Assembly (NCBI GenBank): GCA_023415825.1
Contig: JAEZJF010000016.1
Location: forward strand, 124,001-188,000
Length of the DNA stretch: 64,000 bases
Direction of reading: 5' to 3'
Source of the DNA: Bacillota bacterium
Lineage (GTDB): Bacteria; Bacillota; Clostridia; DSM-8532
The position numbers and the translations under genes were made by a program. Each line of letters begins with the position of its first letter. Position 1 is the stretch's first letter. Positions 24,488-32,821 of this stretch are shown piece after piece. A model generated the notes under the pieces. It was not told the origin of the DNA. It ran no database searches and worked only from the letters and a program-made list of their open reading frames with translations.

Positions 24488-25006
24488 GGAACAAATTACA
24501 CAAACAATAAGCGTTGAGCAAAACAGTATGATGCTTAGTAAACTATTCAATTAGTCTTCTGAGCATCATATATATAGCGAAAGTTATTTAAAAATATTAA
24601 AATTCAAGGGTGAAATGTATAAAAAAGGAAGATAAGGTTGCTTTGATAAGTATAAAAAAGAGGTGTAAAAAAGACATAAAAAAAACCAATGGAATTGTTG
24701 ACATTGGCTTTTTGCTATGTTAAAATTATTAACTGCATTATTATTTTTTGCAGGTATTGTAATCCCTTTTTACTTTGTGCATGTTCACTGTACTTTTCCC
24801 TTTCATTATAGCACAATTGTATGAATGGTACAATACATGTCAATAATCTTTAAGATGAAAAAATATAGATCGGGAGAATGATATCTTGGAATTATTGCAT
24901 TATTTTATAACCTGACTGGCTTTATAAAACCAGAACGGATGCGTTTCCCCCTCTATATTTTTATGTCTTTTCCACCAAAATATGCAGTCCATACGAGGTG
25001 ATATGA
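24488..25006 (+). promoter_or_regulatory. Long leader region before rpoB
   Basis: This 519-nt non-coding stretch holds a 12-bp inverted repeat (TATGATGCTTAG at 24527-24538, CTGAGCATCATA at 24559-24570) and a terminator-like element (AAAAACCAATG near 24681-24691 against CATTGG-CTTTTT near 24702-24712) that overlaps a promoter (see separate entry). After the promoter comes about 275 nt of AT-rich leader with a TGG/CCA hairpin (CTGGCTTTATAAAACCAG) close to 24913-24935. rplJ-rplL, which normally precede rpoB, are absent. Confidence 0.55.
24698..24726 (+). promoter_or_regulatory. Strong sigma-A promoter of rpoB-rpoC
   Basis: TTGACA at 24698-24703 and TAAAAT at 24721-24726 are separated by exactly 17 nt. 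The -35 hexamer matches the consensus fully. It sits ~280 nt before the rpoB start and overlaps the 3' arm of a terminator-like hairpin, so it probably drives rpoBC independently of the truA genes. Confidence 0.7.
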
Positions 25007-28000
25007 ATGGTTCATCCAATCAAATTGGGCAGAACAACAAGAATGAGTTTTGCTCGCATTAATGAAGTCCTTGATATGCCCAACCTGATCGAGATCCAGA
25101 AAAATTCGTACAATCAATTTCTTCAAGACGGCTTGAAGGAGGTATTAAGGGACGTTTCTCCTATTACGGATTACACGGGCAATCTTATCATGGAGTTCAT
25201 CGACTATACCCTTGAAACCGAAAACTCAAAATATTCCGTGGAGGAGTGTAAGGAAAGGGATTCAACCTATTCTGCTCCTTTGAAGGTCAAGGTTCGTCTC
25301 ATCAATAAGGAGACCGGAGAGGTCAAGGAACAGGAAATATTCATGGGTGATTTCCCACTCATGACAGAGCACGGAACCTTTGTCATCAATGGTGCCGAGC
25401 GTGTTATCGTTAGCCAGTTGGTCCGTTCTCCCGGCGTTTACTATTCCAGAGAAAAGGATAAGAGCGGTAATAACCTTTTCTCCAATACTGTTATTCCTTA
25501 TCGTGGCGCTTGGCTCGAGTATGAAACCGATTCGGCCGAGGTCATCTATGTCCGTATCGACAGAACCAGAAAGCTTCCCATTACCCAGTTCCTGCGTTCA
25601 TTGGGTTTAGGTACCGACGCCGAGATTCTCAATCTGTTCGGTGAGGAAACAAAGCTTCAGGCTACCATCTCCAAGGATGGAACAAAGAGCAGGGAAGAAG
25701 GACTCTTTGAGGTGTACAAGCGTCTTCGTCCGGGCGAACCGCCCACTGAAGAAAGCGCTAGCACGCTTATTAACAATTTGTTCTTTGACCCCAAGCGCTA
25801 TGATCTTTCCAGCGTAGGCCGCTATAAGTTCAACAAGAAGCTTTCTCTTGCCAACCGCATTCGCAACCAGGTTGCTGCGGAGGATATCAAGGATGGCAAC
25901 ACAGGAAAGGTGCTGGTTAAAGCCGGTACTGAAATCAATGAGGAGATGGCTTGGAAGATCCAGAACTCAGGAACCAATGCTGCCCATGTTGAAATAGAAG
26001 GCAAATCTGTCAAGATTGTGGGCAACCTGACGGTTGATATTTCAGGGTATATTCCTTTTGAGCCTTCCAAGGCCGGTATTAATGAAAAGGTACGTTATGA
26101 TGTACTTAAAGCACTGCTTGAAGAACATAATGGCGTCAAGGGAACCGATCTGATAGCGGTTCTTAAAGAAAACCGCGATAACCTGATGCCAAAAAACATC
26201 ACCAAGGAAGATATTATCGCTTCCATCTGCTATATCTTGAATTTGGATCATGGTATTGGCCATACCGACGATATCGACCATTTGGGCAACAGACGCTTGC
26301 GTTCCGTCGGAGAACTCCTCCAGAACCAGTTCCGCATAGGCCTTGCCCGTATGGAGCGTGTGGTCAGGGAAAGAATGACCATCCAGGACATTGATGCGGC
26401 AACACCACAGGCTCTTATCAATATCCGCCCGGTAGCTGCGGCCATCAAAGAATTCTTTGGTTCCAGCCAGCTGTCGCAATTTATGGATCAGACCAACCCG
26501 TTGGCTGAACTGACCCATAAGCGCCGTCTGAGCGCCTTGGGCCCAGGTGGTCTATCGCGTGATCGTGCGAGCTTTGAAGTGCGTGACGTTCACCACTCCC
26601 ACTATGGCCGTATGTGTCCTATAGAGACTCCTGAAGGCCCTAACATCGGTTTGATCGGATCATTAAGTACTTTTGCCCGCATCAATGATTATGGCTTCAT
26701 TGAAGCGCCATACCGTAAGGTCGACAAAGATAAGGGTATTGTTACCGATCAGGTTCAATATATGACCGCCGATGTAGAGGACCTCTATGTCATAGCTGAA
26801 GCAAATGAGCCTCTTAATGAAGAGGGTAGATTTGTTCATAAGCGCGTAGGCTGCCGCTTCCAGGATAAGATACTTGAAGTGGACAGGGATTACGTGGATT
26901 ACATGGACGTTTCACCTAAGCAGCTCGTTTCTGTTGCTACCGCCATGATCCCGTTCCTTGAAAATGATGACGCCAACCGTGCGCTCATGGGATCCAACAT
27001 GCAGCGTCAGGCCGTTCCTCTTATCAAGCCCCAGGCGCCTATCATCGGAACCGGTATTGAATACCGCGCAGCGAAGGACTCCGGTGTTTGTCTTGTTGCA
27101 AAGAATGCCGGTGTTGTTGAGAAAGTAACAGCCAGCGAAATTGTTATTCGCACCCCAAAAGGTCAGAAGAATCAGTATAAGCTTCTGAAATACAAGCGTT
27201 CCAATCAAGGTACCTGCATCAACCAGCGTCCCCTTGTAAGAAAGGGTGAACAGGTTGAAGTAGGCGATATTCTTGCAGACGGACCTTCCACCGATAATGG
27301 TGAAATCGCACTGGGTAAGAATGTTCTCATCGGATTTATGACCTGGGAGGGTTATAACTACGAGGATGCTATTCTTATTTCTGAAGAGCTCGTCCGCGAT
27401 GATGTCTATACTTCCATCCATATAGAGGAATACGAATCCGAATCCCGTGACACCAAGCTTGGTCCGGAAGAAATCACCCGTGACATTCCCAATGTAGGCG
27501 AGGATTCCTTAAAGGATCTTGATGAGCGCGGTATTATTCGTATCGGTGCCGAGGTAAGGTCCGGCGATATTCTTGTGGGTAAGGTTACTCCCAAGGGTGA
27601 AACCGAGCTAACCGCTGAAGAGCGCCTCCTTCGTGCCATCTTCGGTGAAAAGGCTCGTGAAGTCAGAGACACATCCTTAAGAGTGCCCCACGGTGAGTCG
27701 GGTATTATTGTGGATGTCAAGGTGTTCACCCGTGAAAACGGTGATGAGCTGCCCCCCGGTGTTAACCAGTTGGTTCGCGTTTACATTGCTCAGAAGAGAA
27801 AAATCTCGGTGGGCGATAAAATGGCCGGACGCCATGGTAATAAAGGTGTTATTTCAAGAATTCTGCCGGTGGAGGACATGCCCTTCCTGCCTGACGGTAC
27901 GCCATTACAGATTGTGCTCAATCCTCTAGGTGTTCCTTCCCGTATGAACATCGGGCAGGTTCTGGAGGTTCATTTGGGCTATGCGGCAAAAGCTCTGGGC

Positions 28001-28750
28001 TGGAAGATTGCAACCCCCGTTTTTGACGGAGCCAATGAGGAAGATACCTTTAAAACCCTGAGACATGCCGGACTGCCGGAGGATGGAAAGTCCGTTCTCT
28101 ATGACGGACGTACCGGTGATCCTTTTGACAGCCGCGTAACTGTAGGGTATATGTATTACCTGAAGCTTGCTCACTTGGTTGATGATAAAATACATGCCCG
28201 TTCCACAGGTCCTTACTCACTGGTTACCCAGCAGCCCTTGGGTGGTAAAGCCCAATTCGGCGGCCAGCGTTTCGGTGAAATGGAAGTTTGGGCATTGGCA
28301 GCTTATGGTGCCGCCTATTCACTCCAGGAAGTCCTGACCGTCAAATCCGACGACGTGGTAGGCCGTGTCAAGACCTATGAAGCCATTGTTAAGGGTGAGA
28401 ATGTCCCTGAGCCTGGTATTCCTGAATCCTTCAAGGTTCTTATGAAGGAGCTTCAGAGCCTTGCTCTGGATGTGAAGGTCTTCAGCGACCAGCGTGAAGA
28501 GATCGAGATCAAGGAATCCATTTATGACGACCTGGAAGAGCTTGATGTCAATATCGAGGGCAGGGAGGATGAAACCTTATCCTATCTTGACCTTGATGAT
28601 GAAGAGGGTCGTGATGTTATAGACGAAGAGTTTGGAATAGACACCCTTGACGTCGGTGAAATTGCAGAAGGCGATGAACTTAATGAGGACATTGTCGGCG
28701 ATATGTTCGGCATCGATGATGACATGATCGATGACGATGATGAAATATAG
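25007..28750 (+). CDS. rpoB: RNA polymerase beta subunit
   Basis: The 1247-residue product contains the catalytic-core and rifampicin-pocket motifs: GSSQLSQFMDQTNPLAELTH from residue 485, with the residues that bind rifampicin unchanged (Q491, D494, H504 and S509, corresponding to E. coli Q513, D516, H526 and S531). GDKMAGRHGNKGVIS and the C-terminal GGQRFGEMEVWALAAYGA are present. The last ~70 residues form an unusually acidic tail ending in D-rich sequence. RBS GAGGTG precedes the ATG. Confidence 0.98.
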   Translation: MVHPIKLGRTTRMSFARINEVLDMPNLIEIQKNSYNQFLQDGLKEVLRDVSPITDYTGNLIMEFIDYTLETENSKYSVEECKERDSTYSAPLKVKVRLINKETGEVKEQEIFMGDFPLMTEHGTFVINGAERVIVSQLVRSPGVYYSREKDKSGNNLFSNTVIPYRGAWLEYETDSAEVIYVRIDRTRKLPITQFLRSLGLGTDAEILNLFGEETKLQATISKDGTKSREEGLFEVYKRLRPGEPPTEESASTLINNLFFDPKRYDLSSVGRYKFNKKLSLANRIRNQVAAEDIKDGNTGKVLVKAGTEINEEMAWKIQNSGTNAAHVEIEGKSVKIVGNLTVDISGYIPFEPSKAGINEKVRYDVLKALLEEHNGVKGTDLIAVLKENRDNLMPKNITKEDIIASICYILNLDHGIGHTDDIDHLGNRRLRSVGELLQNQFRIGLARMERVVRERMTIQDIDAATPQALINIRPVAAAIKEFFGSSQLSQFMDQTNPLAELTHKRRLSALGPGGLSRDRASFEVRDVHHSHYGRMCPIETPEGPNIGLIGSLSTFARINDYGFIEAPYRKVDKDKGIVTDQVQYMTADVEDLYVIAEANEPLNEEGRFVHKRVGCRFQDKILEVDRDYVDYMDVSPKQLVSVATAMIPFLENDDANRALMGSNMQRQAVPLIKPQAPIIGTGIEYRAAKDSGVCLVAKNAGVVEKVTASEIVIRTPKGQKNQYKLLKYKRSNQGTCINQRPLVRKGEQVEVGDILADGPSTDNGEIALGKNVLIGFMTWEGYNYEDAILISEELVRDDVYTSIHIEEYESESRDTKLGPEEITRDIPNVGEDSLKDLDERGIIRIGAEVRSGDILVGKVTPKGETELTAEERLLRAIFGEKAREVRDTSLRVPHGESGIIVDVKVFTRENGDELPPGVNQLVRVYIAQKRKISVGDKMAGRHGNKGVISRILPVEDMPFLPDGTPLQIVLNPLGVPSRMNIGQVLEVHLGYAAKALGWKIATPVFDGANEEDTFKTLRHAGLPEDGKSVLYDGRTGDPFDSRVTVGYMYYLKLAHLVDDKIHARSTGPYSLVTQQPLGGKAQFGGQRFGEMEVWALAAYGAAYSLQEVLTVKSDDVVGRVKTYEAIVKGENVPEPGIPESFKVLMKELQSLALDVKVFSDQREEIEIKESIYDDLEELDVNIEGREDETLSYLDLDDEEGRDVIDEEFGIDTLDVGEIAEGDELNEDIVGDMFGIDDDMIDDDDEI

Positions 28751-28764
28751 GAGGGTGACAAGGA

Positions 28765-31700
28765 ATGTTTGAATTGAATAATTTCGATGCCATACAGATT
28801 GGTCTTGCCTCCCCGGAAAAAATCCGTGAATGGTCAAGAGGAGAGGTTAAAAAGCCCGAGACCATCAATTATAGAACCTTGAAGCCCGAACGAGACGGTT
28901 TGTTCTGTGAGAGGATTTTTGGACCCACCAGGGACTGGGAATGCCATTGCGGAAAATATAAGCGCGTTCGTTACAAGGGTATCATATGCGATCGCTGCGG
29001 TGTTGAGGTAACACGCTCAAAGGTACGCCGTGAGCGCATGGGCCATATTGAACTGGCTGCACCAGTTTCCCATATCTGGTATTTCAAGGGTATACCCAGC
29101 CGAATGGGCTTGCTTTTGGATATGTCTCCCAGAGCTCTTGAAAAGGTTCTTTACTTCGCCTCCTATGTGGTTATTGATCCAGGGAGCACCCCTCTTTCTC
29201 AAAAGCAGGTCTTAAATGAGAAAGAATACCGTGAGAGTATTGATAAATTCGGAAATAACTTCAGAGCCGGCATGGGTGCGGAAGCTGTAAAAGAGCTCCT
29301 ATCCAATATGGACATGGAAAAGCTGGCCAAGGATCTGAGAGACGAGGTAGAAAACGCTAATGGACAGAAGAAGATCCGTGCCATCAAGCGTCTGGAAATC
29401 GTAGAAGCCTTCCGTGGTTCCGGAAATAGTCCGGAATGGATGGTTCTTGATGTTATACCTGTCATTCCTCCGGAGCTTCGTCCTATGGTCCAGTTGGATG
29501 GCGGCCGTTTTGCCACCTCCGACTTAAATGATCTGTACAGAAGAGTGATTAACAGAAATAACCGTTTGAAGAGACTTTTGGATCTCGGCGCACCTGAAAT
29601 CATTGTCAGAAATGAAAAGCGTATGCTTCAGGAAGCTGTTGACGCGCTTATTGACAATGGTCGCCGTGGACGTCCTGTTACCGGACCTGGTAACCGTCCT
29701 TTAAAGTCCCTCTCCGACATGCTTAAGGGTAAGCAGGGCCGCTTCCGTCAGAACCTTCTGGGTAAGCGTGTTGACTACTCCGGTCGTTCCGTTATCGTGG
29801 TAGGCCCTGAGCTTAAGATCTTCCAGTGCGGTCTTCCTAAGGAAATGGCCCTGGAGCTTTTCAAGCCCTTCGTTATGAAGAAGCTTGTAGAAAGAGGACT
29901 TGCTCATAACATCAAGAGTGCGAAGCGTATGGTGGAGCGTGTTAAGACAGAGGTCTGGGACGTTCTTGAAGAAGTTATCAAGGAACATCCCGTCCTTTTA
30001 AACCGTGCTCCTACCCTTCACAGATTAGGTATACAAGCCTTTGAACCGGTTCTGGTTGAAGGCCGTGCCATTAAATTGCATCCTCTGGTATGTACCGCCT
30101 ATAATGCCGACTTTGACGGTGACCAAATGGCTGTTCACGTTCCTCTTTCTGCTGAGGCCCAAGCTGAAGCGCGTATTCTGATGCTTTCAGCCAATAACCT
30201 CTTAAAGCCGCAGGACGGCAAGCCGGTTACTGTTCCTACCCAGGATATGGTTCTGGGCAGCTACTTCCTAACCATAGAAAAAGAGGCTGAAAGAGATGAG
30301 AACGGTAACATCACCAATGGCGTAATAGGTGAGGGCAAGGTTTTTGCCAGCACCGAAGAAGCTGTTATGGCCTATGAAAATAAAGCCGTAAGCTTGCATT
30401 CACGTATTAAGGTCAGAGTCACCAAGGTATTCGACGGCGTGGAAAAAACAAAGGTCATCAATACCACTGTGGGCAAGATCATATTCAACACTGCCATTCC
30501 CCAAAACCTGGGCTATGTGGACAGAACCGATCCTGAAACCATGTTCAACTACGAAATTGACTTCGTGGCTGGCAAGAAGGAATTGGGCAAGATCATCGAT
30601 CGCTGTATTCGTATTAACGGCACCAACAAGACAGCCGTTGTACTCGACAATATTAAGTCGCTTGGCTTCAAATACTCTACCAAGGGAGCCATCACCATCG
30701 GTATTACCGATATGACCATTCCTGAGGTTAAACAGAGATACCTTGAAGAAACCGACAGGAAGGTCGATGAGATCGAGAAGCACTACAGAAATGGTCTTTA
30801 CAACAAAGAAGAGCGTAAGAGCGCCATCATCACTGCCTGGAACAAAACAACTGAGGATATCAAGAATGCCTTGATCAACTCCCTGGATAGGTTTAATCCG
30901 GTTTATATGATGTCTCAGTCAGGAGCCCGCGGTAATATCAACCAGATCAGACAGCTGGCCGGTATGCGTGGACTTATGGCAGATACCTCCGGTGAAACCC
31001 TTGAAATTCCGATTCGGTCCAACTTCCGTGAAGGACTCAATGTTTTGGAATACTTTATCTCCACTCACGGAGCAAGAAAGGGTCTGGCTGATACCGCTCT
31101 TCGTACCGCTGACTCAGGATACCTGACCCGTCGTCTGGTTGACGTCTCCCAGGATGTGATCATCCGTGAGGATGACTGTGGTACAACCGACGGCATTGAG
31201 ATTCAACCCATCGTTATAAGCGGCAAAACCATTGAGGGCTTGGCTGAACGTCTTACAGGCCGTTTCGCACCCGAAGATATCGTTGACAAGGCTACCGGAG
31301 AGGTTATTGTAAAAGCCAATGAGCTCATTACCGAGCCTCTTGCTGAAAAGGTTGAGAAGGCCGGATACAACAAGATGAAGATACGTTCTGTTCTCACCTG
31401 TCGTTCACGTGTAGGCGTTTGCGCCAAGTGTTACGGTGTTAACCTTGCCAATGGTGAGGAATGTAATGTGGGTGAAGCAGTAGGCTTTATTGCGGCTCAG
31501 TCCATTGGTGAACCTGGTACCCAGCTCACCATGCGTACCTTCCACACCGGTGGTGTCGCTGGTGATGACATTACACAGGGTCTTCCCCGTGTTGAGGAGC
31601 TTTTCGAAGCCCGTAAGCCCAAGGGTCTTGCCATCGTTTCCGAATTGGCAGGAACCGTGCGCATCAAGGATACCAAGAAAAAGCGTGAGATAGAGGTTAC

Positions 31701-32301
31701 CAACAACGAAACCGGAGAAGCCAAGACCTATCTCATCCCATACGGCTCATCAATAAAGGTAGCCGATGGTGAGGTTATCGAGGCCGGTGACGAACTTACC
31801 GAAGGTTCCGTCAATCCTCACGATATCCTGAAAATCAAGGGTATTCAAGCTGTTCAAAGATATCTGCTCCAGGAAGTCCAGAAGGTTTACAGACTGCAGG
31901 GCGTTGATATCAACGACAAGCACATTGAAGTTATCGTCCGTCAAATGCTCAGAAAAGTTAAAATTGATGAGTATGGTGACACCGATATGCTCCCAGGAAG
32001 TCTTGTGGATATGTTTGAATTTGAGGAGAAGAATGATGCAGCAGAGGAACAGGGCTTAAGGCCTGCAACCGGTAAGCGTTCGCTCCTGGGTATTACCAAG
32101 GCGTCCCTCGCAACCGAATCCTTCTTGTCGGCGGCATCCTTCCAGGAAACCACAAGGGTTCTCACAGAAGCTGCTATCAAGGGCAAGATCGACCCGCTCA
32201 TTGGTCTTAAGGAAAATATCATTATTGGTAAGCTTATTCCTGCTGGAACGGGTATGGCAAAGTACCGTGATATTGATTTGGATATCAATGAGAGCAAATA
32301 G
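28765..32301 (+). CDS. rpoC: RNA polymerase beta' subunit
   Basis: The 1178-residue product has the N-terminal zinc site (C60, C62, C75, C78), the Mg-binding catalytic motif NADFDGDQMAVH (D449, D451, D453), and the downstream CRSRVGVCAKCYG zinc site with EAVGFIAAQSIGEPGTQLTMR. Length is normal for Firmicutes. It lies 14 nt after rpoB behind GGAGGGTG. A second, decayed copy of its 3' end lies 236-368 nt past the stop. Confidence 0.98.
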   Translation: MFELNNFDAIQIGLASPEKIREWSRGEVKKPETINYRTLKPERDGLFCERIFGPTRDWECHCGKYKRVRYKGIICDRCGVEVTRSKVRRERMGHIELAAPVSHIWYFKGIPSRMGLLLDMSPRALEKVLYFASYVVIDPGSTPLSQKQVLNEKEYRESIDKFGNNFRAGMGAEAVKELLSNMDMEKLAKDLRDEVENANGQKKIRAIKRLEIVEAFRGSGNSPEWMVLDVIPVIPPELRPMVQLDGGRFATSDLNDLYRRVINRNNRLKRLLDLGAPEIIVRNEKRMLQEAVDALIDNGRRGRPVTGPGNRPLKSLSDMLKGKQGRFRQNLLGKRVDYSGRSVIVVGPELKIFQCGLPKEMALELFKPFVMKKLVERGLAHNIKSAKRMVERVKTEVWDVLEEVIKEHPVLLNRAPTLHRLGIQAFEPVLVEGRAIKLHPLVCTAYNADFDGDQMAVHVPLSAEAQAEARILMLSANNLLKPQDGKPVTVPTQDMVLGSYFLTIEKEAERDENGNITNGVIGEGKVFASTEEAVMAYENKAVSLHSRIKVRVTKVFDGVEKTKVINTTVGKIIFNTAIPQNLGYVDRTDPETMFNYEIDFVAGKKELGKIIDRCIRINGTNKTAVVLDNIKSLGFKYSTKGAITIGITDMTIPEVKQRYLEETDRKVDEIEKHYRNGLYNKEERKSAIITAWNKTTEDIKNALINSLDRFNPVYMMSQSGARGNINQIRQLAGMRGLMADTSGETLEIPIRSNFREGLNVLEYFISTHGARKGLADTALRTADSGYLTRRLVDVSQDVIIREDDCGTTDGIEIQPIVISGKTIEGLAERLTGRFAPEDIVDKATGEVIVKANELITEPLAEKVEKAGYNKMKIRSVLTCRSRVGVCAKCYGVNLANGEECNVGEAVGFIAAQSIGEPGTQLTMRTFHTGGVAGDDITQGLPRVEELFEARKPKGLAIVSELAGTVRIKDTKKKREIEVTNNETGEAKTYLIPYGSSIKVADGEVIEAGDELTEGSVNPHDILKIKGIQAVQRYLLQEVQKVYRLQGVDINDKHIEVIVRQMLRKVKIDEYGDTDMLPGSLVDMFEFEEKNDAAEEQGLRPATGKRSLLGITKASLATESFLSAASFQETTRVLTEAAIKGKIDPLIGLKENIIIGKLIPAGTGMAKYRDIDLDINESK

Positions 32302-32377
32302 GGCGATTTTTATGAACCTTTATTGATTAAGAATATTAATCTAGCATGATAAAGAGGCGATCTTAATCATGCGTAAC

Positions 32378-32419
32378 CCTAAAAAGGGCGGACAGTTTAG
32401 GCTGTCCGCCCTTTTTAGG
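32378..32419 (+). terminator. rpoBC terminator
   Basis: CCTAAAAAGGGCGGACAG at 32378-32395 pairs perfectly over 18 bp with its complement at 32402-32419, leaving a 6-nt loop (TTTAGG). The 3' arm contains a T5 run. This is one of the strongest intrinsic terminators in the window. Confidence 0.9.
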
Positions 32420-32421
32420 TG

Positions 32422-32520
32422 CGCCAAATTGCCAATATCGCACTTTTCCTGGCCTCCGATGAATCAAGCTTGGTAAATGGTGCCACTCTGGTTGCAGATG
32501 CGGGTTGGACAGCCTATTAA
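32422..32520 (+). pseudogene. Remnant of a short-chain dehydrogenase (C-terminus)
   Basis: In one frame this reads about 32 codons ending in TAA: R-Q-I-A-N-I-A-L-F-L-A-S-D-E then LVNGATLVADAGWTAY. This is the C-terminal end of classical short-chain dehydrogenases (the LASDES...VTG...DGGW region). No upstream catalytic part (TGxxxGxG or YxxxK) was seen before it; the rpoBC terminator lies immediately in front. It is not a gene but a stranded fragment. Confidence 0.75.
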
Positions 32521-32536
32521 TATGCTTAACAACAGT

Positions 32537-32669
32537 ACCGATATGCTACCAGGCAGTCTTGTGGATATGTTTGAGTTTGAGGAGAAGAATGATGCTGCGA
32601 GGAACAGGGATTAAGGAAAATATCATTATTGGTAAGCCTATTTCTGCTGGAACGGGTATGGCCAAATAA
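32537..32669 (+). pseudogene. Decayed duplicate of the rpoC 3' end
   Basis: This matches the rpoC C-terminal coding region near 31981-32262 at high identity but with a 1-bp deletion and one large internal deletion of 151 bp. The missing segment lies between two CTTAAGG copies in rpoC (32055-32061 and 32206-32212), and the copy retains one ATTAAGG at the junction. The frame is broken and ends with a new stop. The copy is about 130 bp long and lies on the same strand as rpoC. Confidence 0.85.
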
Positions 32670-32701
32670 AGTAGACTAAACAAAAAAGAATGACTGTTAT
32701 G

Positions 32702-32737
32702 AAAAGCTGCCTCATTAGAATACGGGGCAGCTTTTTT
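32702..32737 (+). terminator. Terminator downstream of the rpoC remnant
   Basis: AAAAGCTGCC at 32702-32711 pairs perfectly with GGCAGCTTTT at 32726-32735, and a T6 run follows. It ends the remnant region before the histidine-kinase promoter. Confidence 0.8.
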
Positions 32738-32765
32738 GATAAATGCTCCTTAATACAACTAACCT

Positions 32766-32794
32766 TTGAATTAATTTCTTAACTATAATATACT
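32766..32794 (+). promoter_or_regulatory. Candidate promoter of the histidine kinase-response regulator pair
   Basis: TTGAAT at 32766-32771 and TATACT at 32789-32794 are separated by 17 nt, about 30 nt before the first in-frame start of the kinase. Confidence 0.55.
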
Positions 32795-32821
32795 GATGAA
32801 AATTGGACCATTGAGGTGTTC

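Noticed and set aside
24237..24554. 105-codon frame overlapping the small hypothetical gene at 24227
   Set aside because: It is in a shifted phase relative to the better-placed 86-codon frame, with irregular composition and no start site.
24761..25006. Possible riboswitch in the rpoB leader
   Set aside because: No known aptamer signature was seen; only AT-rich sequence with weak hairpins, so it is reported only as a leader.
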